This document shows, in pieces, positions 43,026 through 52,677 of a stretch of 64,000 bases of DNA (positions are counted from its first letter, which is position 1; every line of letters starts with the position of its first letter). The notes beneath the pieces are model-generated. The model saw nothing but the letters and a program-made list of their open reading frames with translations, was not told where the DNA came from and searched no databases. This stretch comes from Bacillus sp. HMF5848 (GTDB taxonomy: Bacteria > Bacillota > Bacilli > Bacillales > HMF5848): assembly GCF_003944835.1 (NCBI RefSeq), contig NZ_RWIV01000001.1, positions 4,329,501-4,393,500 of the forward strand, read 5' to 3'. The translations under genes were made by a program, and so were the position numbers.

Positions 43026-43793
43026 TTATCCTATTAACAATCTCAAACCACCAATGGCTGAAAAAATTAAAATGAGGGCTTGGAATACTTTTTGTGGAAT
43101 ATAAGGTAGCAATCGAATTCCAATTATAGCACCAACAACAATAGCTGGAATGAGCTTCAGGTTGAATAGCATGGAGTCAAACGTGATTAAATCAAGCTGT
43201 ATGTATAAGGGCACCTTTATTAAATTAACAAAAAGAAAAAACCATGCTGCCGTTCCTATAAACTCTTGCTTCGGCAGCTGCTTCATTAATAAATAAATGG
43301 ACATGATGCCCCCAGCCGCATTACCTATCATTGTCGTAAATCCTGCTAAAGCCCCCATAACCACTGTGAACACTTTCGATTTCGGAAGCATCTTAGTAAA
43401 TCTATCCCCTAAACGATCGCGCAACACGTGTAAAGTGATTAAAATAAGAACGAGCGCACCAATGAGTGGCTTTAACTGCTCGCTATTAATTACGTCAAGT
43501 AAAAGATAGCCCGACGCAATCCCCACTAGCACCCACGGCACTAAAGAAAATAAGTATCGCCATACAACCTTTCTACGATAATAAATAACAGCAAAGATAT
43601 CTCCTACAATTAGCATGGGTAATAAAATACCGACTGATGCTTTAGCCGGAAAAATGAACATTAATATGGTTACAACAAAAATTCCTAAACTTGCAATTCC
43701 TGTCTTCGTAAAGCCAATAAGCATGGCACAAAATATTATCACTATCCAACTGAGTAACGACAATTCAAACAGTGTTATCACCTCTTTACACAT
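43026..43793 (-). CDS. TauE/SafE family sulfite/anion exporter
   Basis: About 255 residues, eight membrane helices with IGFTKTGIASLG and, in the second repeat, GALAGFTTMIGNAAGGIMSIY, the duplicated TauE/SafE motif. The family carries sulfite, sulfoacetate or other organic anions. The start is uncertain: ATG 43793 is used here, but the site AAAGAGGTG lies just inside the frame and might serve a CTG six bases later. Divergent from the small gene at 43884. Confidence 0.85.
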   Translation of the reverse strand: MCKEVITLFELSLLSWIVIIFCAMLIGFTKTGIASLGIFVVTILMFIFPAKASVGILLPMLIVGDIFAVIYYRRKVVWRYLFSLVPWVLVGIASGYLLLDVINSEQLKPLIGALVLILITLHVLRDRLGDRFTKMLPKSKVFTVVMGALAGFTTMIGNAAGGIMSIYLLMKQLPKQEFIGTAAWFFLFVNLIKVPLYIQLDLITFDSMLFNLKLIPAIVVGAIIGIRLLPYIPQKVFQALILIFSAIGGLRLLIG

Positions 43794-43883
43794 ATCGTAC
43801 CGTGATAGGAGGGTATTGTCACACATCTTTTTGAAGAAACTTGGTGAAAATACTTGAGAAAGATCTTTAGGAGGGATATATAC

Positions 43884-44015
43884 ATGGAGAGTACACATGA
43901 ATTTGTTGAAAAAATACACGATACACAAAAGAAGGATGAAAAAAATAGAGAGCATCAAGGAAAGCATAATCCAAATCAAAAATTACCAAACAAGCAGCAT
44001 AGTCAAGGCGTATAA
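43884..44015 (+). CDS. Small hydrophilic protein, DUF4023-like
   Basis: 43 residues. MESTHEFVEKIHDTQKKDEK at the start and QKLPNKQHSQGV at the end, with no hydrophobic segment. The ATG has AGGAGGG nine bases upstream, an excellent site. The THEFVEK, RxHQGKxNPNxKLPNKQ pattern resembles the short DUF4023 proteins of Bacillaceae as I remember them. A G5/C5 hairpin lies at 44105-44127. Confidence 0.6.
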   Translation: MESTHEFVEKIHDTQKKDEKNREHQGKHNPNQKLPNKQHSQGV

Positions 44016-44128
44016 GAACAGCACTTGCCTCTTTGGGAGGCTTTACAACCTAACTCGCAACGACGTTGTTAGCTTGATTCGTGGTAAAAGCTTATAAAAC
44101 ATATAGGGGGGATCGTTTTGTCCCCCTG

Positions 44129-44326
44129 TTATTCTCCCCAAAATAAATCATCTAACGTTTTTGATAGAGCTTTGCATATGGCAATACATAAGCTTAAAGT
44201 CGGATTGTATTTACCTAATTCAATGAGCCCTATTGTTTGTCTTGTAACGCCGACTAATTTTGCCAGTTCCTCTTGAGATAAATCCTTTTCTGTCCGGGCC
44301 ATTTTTAACTTAATATTTTTCCCCAT
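44129..44326 (-). CDS. XRE-family helix-turn-helix regulator
   Basis: 65 residues, a single Cro/CI-type domain: LSQEELAKLVGVTRQTIGLIELGKYNPT, ending KTLDDLFWGE. ATG at 44326 follows GGTGAG; a GTG 12 bases earlier overlaps the upstream gene. It is cotranscribed with the membrane protein before it, a frequent Firmicutes pair where the small regulator controls its own operon. Confidence 0.88.
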   Translation of the reverse strand: MGKNIKLKMARTEKDLSQEELAKLVGVTRQTIGLIELGKYNPTLSLCIAICKALSKTLDDLFWGE

Positions 44327-44331
44327 CGCTC

Positions 44332-44856
44332 TCACCACTTTTTATCTTGATCTTCTAGATTTTCATTAATCATTTGCTCACTTTTTCTTTTAGCGGCGAC
44401 ATGAATTAATGTAGCAGTAAAGGCAATTATAGGGACGTAAATCATTAGCGTCGCAACGAATACAAGCACAAAGTAATACACTGCCTCACCAGTTGTACTA
44501 GCATCCATGATTGCCGCTCTTAATCCAAACCCTACCCCTAGAACTATACCAATAGCGAGTGCATAAACGATATTTTTGACTGAAATAGACAGTTTACTTT
44601 TTTGGTCATGCATCTCTATCTCTTCTGAATATATCCCGAGTTTTGTGATGCGCAGCAAATAGTATAAACCCGGCAGAATAAGCACTAGTATCTCCGTTGT
44701 AACATTTGCATGAAGCCCAATAAAAAAAAGCTTTAGTGCCATAGAAAAACCACAAATAATCGTCACAACCGTAAACATTTCACGGTACACTTTGTTTTTT
44801 AGATTTTCAATTCTCTCATCTTTAATATTTTGATTACGTCTTTGAAATAGCTTCAT
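44332..44856 (-). CDS. Four-helix membrane protein, DUF6773-like
   Basis: 174 residues. Charged N-terminus RRNQNIKDERIENLKNKVYR, two helices, a short loop with LGIYSEEIEMHDQKSKLS, and two more helices. The layout matches the DUF6773-like partner of XRE regulators. No enzymatic motif. Function unknown. Confidence 0.7.
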   Translation of the reverse strand: MKLFQRRNQNIKDERIENLKNKVYREMFTVVTIICGFSMALKLFFIGLHANVTTEILVLILPGLYYLLRITKLGIYSEEIEMHDQKSKLSISVKNIVYALAIGIVLGVGFGLRAAIMDASTTGEAVYYFVLVFVATLMIYVPIIAFTATLIHVAAKRKSEQMINENLEDQDKKW

Positions 44857-44909
44857 AACGCTCTACCTCCTTGTTTCTTTACCACTATTATACAATATAT
44901 TTTACTAAA

Positions 44910-44948
44910 TGCAATATATATATTACATAAAGTAATGTAAATATTGCA
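44910..44948. promoter_or_regulatory. Dyad upstream of the membrane/XRE operon
   Basis: Outer arms TGCAATAT / ATATTGCA and inner arms TTACAT / ATGTAA form a 39-bp double dyad about 55 bp before the start codon. It is a likely operator of the small XRE protein. Confidence 0.45.
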
Positions 44949-45043
44949 CGCGTATGTCTAAAAGGAGATTCTTTGACTTTTTATCCAAGCAGTATAATAA
45001 TTAAATTAAGATTTTAGAAACAAGCTTTCGTGAGGTGATATGT

Positions 45044-45448
45044 ATGTTCAAAGCAATTTTAGAATCAAAGTATCGTAACATTTACCTTGGTATCGGGTTT
45101 ATCATTATCGTTGTGTTATCTATTAGAGTGATGCTAACGACTAATCAAGAGGAAATATATAAAGTTACGCATACGGAAATATCTAACGATGTTGTTGCAT
45201 TTATCGAAGAAACAGAGGGTGTAACAGTGTCACCGAACGAGTTGAATTTAACAGAGCAAAGCTTCGAGGTGTTAGATATCAACACTGATAGTGAGACTAA
45301 AGTGGAGGGTACCGTCCAGGTTACTCTTGTGTATGATTATGATGGTGAAAAATTTAAAACCATCTCAGTTGTTGAAGAAACAAAAGAGGGTATAAATTTC
45401 TCAAATTGGACTTTTGCCGGTCTAGAATCCATACAGAAGCTAAACTAG
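45044..45448 (+). CDS. Membrane-anchored protein of unknown function
   Basis: 134 residues. One N-terminal transmembrane helix (about 14-30, YLGIGFIIIVVLSIRVML), then an acidic outer domain with a likely beta-rich end (KVEGTVQVTLVYDYDGEKF). ATG at 45044 has GAGGTG six bases upstream. I do not recognise a family. A terminator follows directly. Confidence 0.65.
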   Translation: MFKAILESKYRNIYLGIGFIIIVVLSIRVMLTTNQEEIYKVTHTEISNDVVAFIEETEGVTVSPNELNLTEQSFEVLDINTDSETKVEGTVQVTLVYDYDGEKFKTISVVEETKEGINFSNWTFAGLESIQKLN

Positions 45449-45454
45449 CAAACA

Positions 45455-45482
45455 GCGACCCACAATAGGTCGCCGTTTTTTC
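45455..45482 (+). terminator. Terminator of the gene at 45044
   Basis: GCGACC / GGTCGC stem, then six T residues. It touches the end of the convergent MerR-type gene. Confidence 0.8.
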
Positions 45483-45483
45483 G

Positions 45484-46245
45484 TTATAACGCATCACAAT
45501 ATGCATGTATTGCTTCGCTTAAAAATTGGGCTAACCCTTCATGTGCTTTGTTAATATTTTTCGCAAAACGCTCATCCACTATATACATATCCGCTAATCC
45601 ACGATATATTTCCGGCGTACAATTATAGAAGTTATCCGTAATATACTGACGATAAGAAGCTATTAGTGCTTGCACATCAGGATGAGTAGGACCCTTATCC
45701 ATTTGTTCCGCAATCTCTTTATAAATGTCATTTCCTTTCTTTGTTATCCTCACCCAGTCCTCTTGCGAATACGTCGATGTTTTCTGTTGACTCTCTCTAT
45801 AAGCGTCTGTATTTCCATATTTCTGTTGCACTTCTTCAACATACTTTCCTCGGTGTTCCTCGAGTTTTGCCATATTAAACCCTTCAAATCTTTCCTTATT
45901 TGACATTGTTGTTCCTCCTCTATAGGTTGCTATTGTTTTTTCAACCGTTTCTATAATAGTTGCTAGACGTTTGTATTTTTCCAGAAGCATCAGTTTATGT
46001 GCTTGTAATGCATGCATTCTATCAAAATGCTCACTCTCTAGAATCTCTTTGATATCTTGCAAGCTAAAGTCTAGTTCTTTAAAAAACAAAATTTGTTGTA
46101 GCATCTCAAGGTCCTCATCGGTATAAATTCTGTATCCCGAATCTGTTACGTATTTAGGTGACAATAAATCAATTTGATCATAATAATGTAATGTTCGTAC
46201 GCTTATTCCCACCAAGTCTGCTACCTCTTTCACCTTATATCCCAT
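45484..46245 (-). CDS. MerR-family multidrug sensor with TipAS domain (Mta/TipA-like)
   Basis: 253 residues. DNA-binding part (1-75) VKEVADLVGISVRTLHYYDQ, a coiled coil (76-108), then a TipAS ligand-binding domain (about 120-253). An internal ATG (codon 114, at 45906) is preceded by GGAGG at seven bases, so a TipAS-only protein can be made, as in Streptomyces TipAL/TipAS. The promoter upstream has the 19-bp spacer required by MerR activators. Likely responds to thiopeptide-like or other hydrophobic compounds. Confidence 0.9.
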   Translation of the reverse strand: MGYKVKEVADLVGISVRTLHYYDQIDLLSPKYVTDSGYRIYTDEDLEMLQQILFFKELDFSLQDIKEILESEHFDRMHALQAHKLMLLEKYKRLATIIETVEKTIATYRGGTTMSNKERFEGFNMAKLEEHRGKYVEEVQQKYGNTDAYRESQQKTSTYSQEDWVRITKKGNDIYKEIAEQMDKGPTHPDVQALIASYRQYITDNFYNCTPEIYRGLADMYIVDERFAKNINKAHEGLAQFLSEAIHAYCDAL

Positions 46246-46282
46246 AGCCTTTAATCACCTCGCTTCTCATGTTTATACACTA

Positions 46283-46313
46283 ACGATAAACTATCACGCA
46301 ACGTGAGAGTCAA
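46283..46313 (-). promoter_or_regulatory. MerR-type promoter with 19-bp spacer and operator dyad
   Basis: TTGACT (46308-46313) and TATCGT (46283-46288) are separated by 19 bp; the spacer contains the dyad TCACG-TTG-CGTGA. This is the classical architecture for activation by MerR/TipA proteins and points to autoregulation. The remaining bases up to 46506 show no gene. Confidence 0.8.
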
Positions 46314-46506
46314 TATGTTTTTTATACATTCGCAAGCAGAAATAGGAGGGCGTTTTAATGTTGTGCTAATGTTGTGCTTGTAAAAGGAAAATCGAGTGAA
46401 ATCGACACGGAGACTTAAAGTTGACCGATACAGATAAAAATCATTTAAAAGAACACAAGAAGAATGGTTAAACCCCGAGTAAAAGTCAACTAGCAAAAAA
46501 CGTTTT

Positions 46507-46545
46507 ACAATAGAAAACAGAGATGCCCTAAAGACATCTCTGTTT
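46507..46545 (-). terminator. Terminator of the amino-acid ABC operon
   Basis: 11-bp stem AAACAGAGATG / CATCTCTGTTT that overlaps the ATPase stop, with a T-rich tail on the minus strand. Confidence 0.75.
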
Positions 46546-47266
46546 ATAATACCTTTTCTAAAAATTCCTGCGCACGTTTTGTTGTTGGGCTTTTGAAGAA
46601 TTCCTGTGGGTCTCCTTCTTCCACTAGCATGCCTTGGTCTAAAAATATGACACGATCAGCTACTTCTCTAGCAAATCCCATTTCGTGCGTCACAATTGCC
46701 ATCGTCATACCGGATTCCGCTAAGTCACGCATAACATCCAATACCTCTTTCACCATTTCTGGGTCAAGCGCAGAAGTTGGTTCGTCAAATAGCATTAAAT
46801 CCGGTTCCATTGCTAACGCACGCGCGATTGCTACACGTTGCTTCTGTCCACCAGATAAGCTACTTGGATACGCCTCTTCTTTATCAGAGAGTCCTACTTT
46901 TGCTAGTAATTCACGGGCTTTCACTTCTGCTTCCTGCTTATTCATACCTCTTACCTTAACAGGAGCGTATGTTAAATTTTCGAGAACAGACATATGAGGA
47001 AATAAATGAAAGTGTTGAAAGACCATGCCAATGTGTTCGCGAACCTTCATGATATTTGCTTTTTTATCTGTCAAATCTATATCATTCACAATAACTCGTC
47101 CACTTGTTGGTTGTTCGAGGAGATTGATACAACGGAGAAAAGTGGATTTTCCAGATCCAGACGGTCCAATAATAGACACTACTTCTCCTTTGCCGATAGA
47201 GGTTGTTATATCTTTTAACACTTCATTTTTACCGAATTTTTTATATAAATTCTCTACCTTAATCAC
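46544..47266 (-). CDS. Polar amino acid ABC transporter ATPase (ArtR/GlnQ-like)
   Basis: 240 residues. Walker [10 protein letters not shown], signature LSGGQKQR, Walker [13 protein letters not shown] and the His in [15 protein letters not shown] mark the polar amino acid importers. Overlaps the permease gene by 8 nt. With the lipoprotein at 47955 the set best resembles ArtPQR of B. subtilis, an arginine importer, but glutamine or cystine systems are close relatives. Confidence 0.93.
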   Translation of the reverse strand: MIKVENLYKKFGKNEVLKDITTSIGKGEVVSIIGPSGSGKSTFLRCINLLEQPTSGRVIVNDIDLTDKKANIMKVREHIGMVFQHFHLFPHMSVLENLTYAPVKVRGMNKQEAEVKARELLAKVGLSDKEEAYPSSLSGGQKQRVAIARALAMEPDLMLFDEPTSALDPEMVKEVLDVMRDLAESGMTMAIVTHEMGFAREVADRVIFLDQGMLVEEGDPQEFFKSPTTKRAQEFLEKVL

Positions 47267-47918
47267 CTTTTCTCAACCTCCGTTCCAGCACTCTACCGAT
47301 CACTGTTAATCCCATTACTAAGCACCAATATATAAATCCAACAAATAACAACGGCTCAAAATTACGATAAATATCAGCACCAACAACTTGAGCGCGCCTC
47401 ATTAAGTCAAGATAACTTATCGTTGATACAATTGCTGATTCTTTCGTAAGTGTTATAAATTCATTCATAAGTGCCGGTAAAATATTTTTTAAAGCCTGCG
47501 GTAAAATTATATCCATCATCATTTGACGGTATGGTACACCTAACGCTAATGCAGCTTCAGTTTGCCCTTTATCAACCGCTTGAATACCTGCACGAATAAT
47601 TTCTGACACATAGGCAGCAGAGTTTAAGCCAAACGCAAGTACGGCAGATAAAAATGCTGGAATGTCATACCCCGTTAGCTGGGGAATAGCAAAATAAATA
47701 ATCATCAATTGTAAAATAAGCGGCGTGCCACGAAAAATAGATGTATAAGCATCCGCAAACCAATTTAACGCCTTTATCTTACTAATTTTCAAAAGAGATA
47801 GAAGCGTTCCTAATATAAATCCAAATATAATTGAGACTATAACAAACTGTAACGTCACCCATATTCCTTTTAGCATAAAAGGAATATAAGGCACGATTTG
47901 GCTAAAATCCAAATTCAT
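47259..47918 (-). CDS. Polar amino acid ABC transporter permease (ArtQ-like)
   Basis: 219 residues of the HisMQ type: five membrane helices, [20 protein letters not shown] near the start and the EAA loop [20 protein letters not shown]. It forms the channel with the adjacent ATPase. Located 36 nt after the binding-protein gene and overlapping the ATPase gene. Confidence 0.93.
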   Translation of the reverse strand: MNLDFSQIVPYIPFMLKGIWVTLQFVIVSIIFGFILGTLLSLLKISKIKALNWFADAYTSIFRGTPLILQLMIIYFAIPQLTGYDIPAFLSAVLAFGLNSAAYVSEIIRAGIQAVDKGQTEAALALGVPYRQMMMDIILPQALKNILPALMNEFITLTKESAIVSTISYLDLMRRAQVVGADIYRNFEPLLFVGFIYWCLVMGLTVIGRVLERRLRKGD

Positions 47919-47954
47919 GCCTTACACCTCATTTCTCTATAAGAATTCCCGTCC

Positions 47955-48710
47955 TTATTGTTGTTCTTCGCTTAACCATTTATTCTTTAACTCTTCAAGC
48001 TTGCCATTTTCTTCGGCTTTAGCAAGAATATCATTTACTTTTTCAACAAGCTCGCTATCTTTAGGAAAAGCAACCGCCATACCTGGTGAACTTGATGTTG
48101 GATCATCAAAACCTGCTAAGTTTTGCTCAGCAATATATCCTTCAGCAACAGCTTTGTCCATATAAGCAACATCAATACGGTTTGACATAAGCTCTTGAAT
48201 TAATGTTGTACCGTTATCTACCTTTTTAATCTCAAAATCATATTGCTCATTGATTTTCTCTGCGCCCTCTTCTTGGATTGTTCCAAGCTGAACCCCTAAC
48301 ATAACTCCATTTAAGTCTTCGATAGATTTAATAGGTGAATCTGATAAAGTTACGAACATTTCACCAGAATGATTATATGGATTAGAGAAGTCTACATTTT
48401 GCTTACGCTTATCTGTTGCCGACATTCCCGCTAATACCATATCGACACGATTCGTTTGTAACGCACCGATTAAACCGTCAAATTTCATATCTTCTATTTT
48501 TAATTCATAGCCAAGCTCATCAGCAATGTACTGCGCTAACTCAATATCAAAGCCAATGAAGTTACCTTCTGCATCACGTGATTCAAACGGAGCAAAGTCT
48601 GCAGATGTACCCATTTTCAGTACTTTCTTCTCTTCTTCTGCCGCACCTCCGCAAGCAGCTAGTCCTACAACAGCAAGTGCCATAACCATTAATAACAGCA
48701 TTTTTTTCAT
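47955..48710 (-). CDS. Amino acid-binding lipoprotein (ArtP-like)
   Basis: About 251 residues. Signal peptide with lipobox LAAC; the mature domain begins VLKMGTSADFAPFESRD and contains DMVLAGMSATDKRKQNVDFS, which is close to ArtP. ATG at 48710 follows AAGGGGGA; upstream in-frame ATGs lack a site. The nearby rocB and tnrA genes make arginine a sensible ligand, but this is inference. Confidence 0.92.
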   Translation of the reverse strand: MKKMLLLMVMALAVVGLAACGGAAEEEKKVLKMGTSADFAPFESRDAEGNFIGFDIELAQYIADELGYELKIEDMKFDGLIGALQTNRVDMVLAGMSATDKRKQNVDFSNPYNHSGEMFVTLSDSPIKSIEDLNGVMLGVQLGTIQEEGAEKINEQYDFEIKKVDNGTTLIQELMSNRIDVAYMDKAVAEGYIAEQNLAGFDDPTSSSPGMAVAFPKDSELVEKVNDILAKAEENGKLEELKNKWLSEEQQ

Positions 48711-48842
48711 AATATATATCCCCCTTGAATTAAATCTTTTATATTTATTCATTAATATGTATATTAACACATAAATAATTTAAATGAAATATATTTTTAT
48801 AAAAAAATATACTAGTATTTTGTATAATTATTCGACATTGTT

Positions 48843-50000
48843 TTACATATTATGAAATTCGTCCTTAACAGACTGCATTAACTCAGTATTTGTTATGAGG
48901 TCAAATCCTGTCATCGCTAAGGCTAATGCTCCACGCACAAGCGTTGTTTGCCCTTTTTCAGAAATAGTAGTATTCGCAAATTCTTTTGTATGAGCAGTTA
49001 AACCGGGAACGTCGAAACCAATATACGGGTGAATAGCAGGCGTTTTTTGACTAACATTCCCCATATCAATAGAACCGTAAGACATTTTCGCCGAATGTAC
49101 TTTTTTAATACCTGTTTGAAGAAGATTTTCGGTAAATGCTTTGGATAACACTATATTTGTTACCATATTGTCATAGCTTAATTCATAATTCTCCGTTTCT
49201 AGCTTCGCACCCGTCATGAGACTCGCACCTTCTGCAATTTGCTTCACTTTTTCTACGACACTGTTTAAGTACTCTCGATCCTTTGCTCGCACATAAAATT
49301 GTGCAACAGCCTTATCCGGAACTACATTCGCAGCAACGCCTCCTTCTTTGATGATGCCATGTATACGTACGTCTGTTGTGACATGTTGTCTTAGTGCATT
49401 CACTCCATTGAATAACTGTATAACACTATCAAGGGCATTAATGCCTTCTTCTGGAGATGCTGCGGCATGACTAGATTTACCGTAAAAGGTGAATTGAAGA
49501 GCATCCATAGCTAATGAATCTCCACTTTCATATGACTCATCTGCCGGATGAACAATAAGAGCGGCGTCGATATTATCAAAAATGCCTTGCTCAGCCATCG
49601 GAACCTTCGCACCATTCGTTTCTTCAGCAGGAGTTCCTAGCACTACAACAGTTCCTCCTGTTTCTGAAAGCAACTTACTCAACGTAATACCCGCTCCCAC
49701 GCTCATCGTTCCTATTAAATTATGACCACAACCATGACCGACACCAGGAAGGGCATCATACTCTGCTAAAAACGCTATAGTAGGGCCTTCTTTCCCACTA
49801 TCATAGACTGCCTTAAACGCAGTTGGTCTGTTAACAATATTCGTGTCCACTTTAAAGTTATGCTCTTGTAATATATTCACAAGAAGCTTCATAGATTCAA
49901 ATTCTTGGTCACCTAGTTCAGGATTGTGAAACATCTGTTCACTAATAGCCCAAAGCTTTTCTTGTATATCTTTAATATGAGATTGTAACTCGTCTTTCAT
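48843..50000 (-). CDS. M20-family amidohydrolase (AbgB/ACY1L2-like)
   Basis: About 385 residues. Zinc motifs AEYDALPGVGHGCGHNL and PAEETNGAK, then FYGKSSHAAASPEEGINALD in the dimer domain. This AEYDALP/GHGCGHN pattern belongs to aminoacylase-1-like-2 and p-aminobenzoyl-glutamate hydrolases, which split N-acyl amino acids or dipeptides. ATG at 50000 follows GGAGGATT. Same strand as the amino-acid ABC operon, 132 nt upstream of it, so the pair may work together in scavenging. Confidence 0.88.
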   Translation of the reverse strand: MKDELQSHIKDIQEKLWAISEQMFHNPELGDQEFESMKLLVNILQEHNFKVDTNIVNRPTAFKAVYDSGKEGPTIAFLAEYDALPGVGHGCGHNLIGTMSVGAGITLSKLLSETGGTVVVLGTPAEETNGAKVPMAEQGIFDNIDAALIVHPADESYESGDSLAMDALQFTFYGKSSHAAASPEEGINALDSVIQLFNGVNALRQHVTTDVRIHGIIKEGGVAANVVPDKAVAQFYVRAKDREYLNSVVEKVKQIAEGASLMTGAKLETENYELSYDNMVTNIVLSKAFTENLLQTGIKKVHSAKMSYGSIDMGNVSQKTPAIHPYIGFDVPGLTAHTKEFANTTISEKGQTTLVRGALALAMTGFDLITNTELMQSVKDEFHNM

Positions 50001-50183
50001 GATAATCCTCCTCTTAAACCATTTATAAATATGCAATCGTATAAATATACATTTTCCAATAAATATACACCTTTATATTCTATTTTTCAAATGATAATGA
50101 AAGTAATATAATCAAAATTGCTAGAAAATTATTTATTGCACTATACTTAATTAGTTCATGATTAATGTTGGGAGCTGAAACAT

Positions 50184-51416
50184 ATGAAGAAGGAATTAAT
50201 AGAACGTTTAACTGCTTATGCAAAGATTGATACGCAATCAAATGCTGACAGCATGACTTGCCCATCCACCGAAGGACAGCTTACCCTTGCTAAGCAGTTA
50301 GTGACTGAACTGAAGGAAATTGGTATGCAGGATGTATCAATGGATGACAATGGCTATGTTATGGCCACACTGCCAGCAAATACTCTTAAGGACGTGCCGA
50401 CCATTGGCTTCTTAGCACATCTTGACACAGCAACAGATTTTACAGGGAAAAACGTCTCGCCTCAGATTGTTGAACAATATGACGGTGGGAATATCGTTTT
50501 AAATGAAGCAATAAATGTAGTTTTATCACCTAATGAATATCCAGAGCTAACTCGTTATAAAGGGCATACTCTTATCACAACAGATGGCACAACATTATTA
50601 GGCGCTGATAATAAAGCTGGTATTGCGGAAATTATGACTGCGATGGCTTACTTAATACAAAACCCTAGCATTAAGCATGGAAACATTCGTGTAGCCTTTA
50701 CGCCAGATGAAGAGATTGGTCGTGGGCCTCACAAGTTTAACGTGGAGGAATTTGGCGCAAAGGTAGCTTATACAGTCGATGGCGGTCCACTTGGAGAGCT
50801 GCAATATGAAAGCTTTAATGCGGCTGAAGCAAAAATCACTATTAGTGGCAATAACGTTCATCCTGGTACTGCAAAAGGGAAAATGATAAATTCAGCCAAA
50901 ATTGCTATGGAGTTACATAGTAAACTTCCTGCTGATGAAGCACCTGAGTATACATCAGGATATGAAGGCTTTTATCACCTTATTAGCTTCCAAGGGGATG
51001 TAGAGCAAACAAAGCTATACTATATTATTCGTGATTTTAATAGAGAGTCTTTTAATAATAGAAAAGAAACAATTCAACGCATTGTGGCAGATTTACAGCA
51101 CAAATATGGAGAGAGCGTCATCAACCTAGAATTGAACGACCAATATTATAATATGCGTGAAAAAATTGAGCCTGTTAAAGAAGTCGTTGATATTGCATAT
51201 GATGCGATGAAGTCTTTAAATATCGAACCTATTATCGAACCTATTCGAGGTGGAACGGACGGTTCACAGCTTTCCTATATGGGCATGCCCACACCTAATA
51301 TTTTTACAGGTGGGGAAAACTTTCACGGTAAATTTGAATATATTTCCGTTGATAACATGGAAAAAGCAACACAGGTTATTGTTGAGGTATGTAGATTGTT
51401 TGAAGAACGTGCATAA
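50184..51416 (+). CDS. pepT: Peptidase T (tripeptide aminopeptidase)
   Basis: 410 residues. Zinc-binding motifs [39 protein letters not shown] and [13 protein letters not shown], and the C-terminal [17 protein letters not shown], are all intact. It removes the N-terminal residue of tripeptides in the cytosol. ATG follows GGGAGCTG. Terminated by a strong hairpin. Confidence 0.96.
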   Translation: MKKELIERLTAYAKIDTQSNADSMTCPSTEGQLTLAKQLVTELKEIGMQDVSMDDNGYVMATLPANTLKDVPTIGFLAHLDTATDFTGKNVSPQIVEQYDGGNIVLNEAINVVLSPNEYPELTRYKGHTLITTDGTTLLGADNKAGIAEIMTAMAYLIQNPSIKHGNIRVAFTPDEEIGRGPHKFNVEEFGAKVAYTVDGGPLGELQYESFNAAEAKITISGNNVHPGTAKGKMINSAKIAMELHSKLPADEAPEYTSGYEGFYHLISFQGDVEQTKLYYIIRDFNRESFNNRKETIQRIVADLQHKYGESVINLELNDQYYNMREKIEPVKEVVDIAYDAMKSLNIEPIIEPIRGGTDGSQLSYMGMPTPNIFTGGENFHGKFEYISVDNMEKATQVIVEVCRLFEERA

Positions 51417-51455
51417 GTAGTAGGTTACGACATGAAGTTGCAATGAATTTCTACA

Positions 51456-51495
51456 TTAAAAAATCCGAGAGCATGCTCGCTCTCGGATTATTTTT
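51456..51495. terminator. Bidirectional terminator between pepT and the 41-residue gene
   Basis: Perfect 11-bp stem AATCCGAGAGC / GCTCTCGGATT with A-rich left and T-rich right flanks. It contains the stop codon of the convergent small gene. Confidence 0.9.
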
Positions 51496-51613
51496 CACCT
51501 TTTTTTCCAGCTTCCGCTGCTAATTCACTAAAAGATTTTACTTTTCCGTGAGGATCTTGATTTTGTTTTCGCTGTTCCCACAGACGCTCTTTCGTTTGTT
51601 TTTGCTTTGTCAT
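51488..51613 (-). CDS. Small basic protein, DUF6254-like
   Basis: 41 residues: MTKQKQTKERLWEQRKQNQD, then HGKVKSFSELAAEAGKKGEK. Soluble and basic. The ATG at 51613 is preceded by AGAGTGAAATGTT. The HGKVKSFxEL core is what I remember of the short DUF6254 proteins in Bacillus. Convergent with pepT and sharing its terminator. Confidence 0.6.
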   Translation of the reverse strand: MTKQKQTKERLWEQRKQNQDPHGKVKSFSELAAEAGKKGEK

Positions 51614-51693
51614 AACATTTCACTCTTTCTTTTGTAGGATTCCATTTTATTATTTACTTAAACAGATCTCCTATTCGAAAGAGTATATAGATT

Positions 51694-52506
51694 TTAATTC
51701 TTTGCTGTTGAACCGAGGGCAACGGCTGTAACAAAGCCTACCACCAAGGTTACAACACTAATAATGAGCTGCAAACCTGATACGACTCCTGGGAATACAA
51801 CAAATACCGATCCAATAATTAACCCAAGAATAACTGCATGCGTTACATGCGGATAATGCTTTAGCATATAGCTTATTCCTTTACTACTTGAAACAAAACC
51901 AGCTATAACTCCCGCTCCGATCGTGGCTATAATAGGGAGATCGAAGTTAGATAAAGCATAAATGGCAGTAGGATATACACCTAAAAGTAGGAGTACAAAC
52001 GAACCGCTTATTCCCGGTAACAGCATAGCCATACTTGCTAACCAACCAGAGAAAAAAAGCCCCAAGACAGTTAGCAGTGTTAAAGTGGTAATTGGATCAG
52101 CAGATTTATCAGGCTTTGTAAACGCCATCGACGCAACTAACAAAGCTGCTAACAACAGAACAAGAATATGGCTCATTTTAAAATTCTGTCTTACGTTCGC
52201 GCGTTTTGTAATAAGCGGTATAACACCTATGATAAGGCCAATAAAGAAAAATTGTGTTGGTTCATAATGATATTCAAGTAAGTATTCAATGAGTTTACTT
52301 AGTAAAACTAACGCTAAGCCAACACCCACCCCAAGAGGGAACAAAAAACTAACATGACGCTTCCAGTCCTTGCTGAAAACACCGCTAATTGACTCTAACA
52401 ACTGATCATATATGCCTAAAACAACCGCGAGTGTGCCTCCACTTACTCCGGGAATTAAATCACTAATCCCCATTACAAAGCCTCTAAAAATATTTTTCCA
52501 TTCCAT
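51694..52506 (-). CDS. DUF368 membrane protein, PopT-type undecaprenyl phosphate translocase
   Basis: 270 residues with eight or nine helices. The start RGFVMGISDLIPGVSGGTLAVVLGIYDQ and the middle LASMAMLLPGISGSFVLLLLGVY hold the two conserved PGxSGG/S motifs of DUF368. Members were recently shown to return undecaprenyl phosphate across the membrane for wall synthesis. Family assignment is firm, the activity is inferred. Confidence 0.9.
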   Translation of the reverse strand: MEWKNIFRGFVMGISDLIPGVSGGTLAVVLGIYDQLLESISGVFSKDWKRHVSFLFPLGVGVGLALVLLSKLIEYLLEYHYEPTQFFFIGLIIGVIPLITKRANVRQNFKMSHILVLLLAALLVASMAFTKPDKSADPITTLTLLTVLGLFFSGWLASMAMLLPGISGSFVLLLLGVYPTAIYALSNFDLPIIATIGAGVIAGFVSSSKGISYMLKHYPHVTHAVILGLIIGSVFVVFPGVVSGLQLIISVVTLVVGFVTAVALGSTAKN

Positions 52507-52629
52507 AGCATTAGCTACTCCTTTATGACAATTAAAAAGTTACATTCTACATTAACTTATACTAGCTTGTCTTATGAAATATAACAACAATATTATTTTT
52601 AAATAGATGGCTCTGTCTTAGCCACCCTC

Positions 52630-52660
52630 AAAAACGGATGTCAGTGAAACATGTCATCCG
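52630..52660 (-). terminator. Terminator of the acyl-CoA dehydrogenase gene
   Basis: CGGATG / CATCCG stem, extended past one mismatch, followed on the minus strand by five T residues. Confidence 0.75.
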
Positions 52661-52677
52661 CTTTTGCATGGTAGCAT

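Noticed and set aside
43897-44097. 66-codon frame downstream of the TauE gene
   Set aside because: Another frame (43884-44015) has a much better ribosome site and a protein-like sequence, so this one is a shadow.
46251-46496. 81-codon minus-strand frame upstream of the MerR-type gene
   Set aside because: It covers the MerR promoter and operator, has no ribosome site and an irregular composition.
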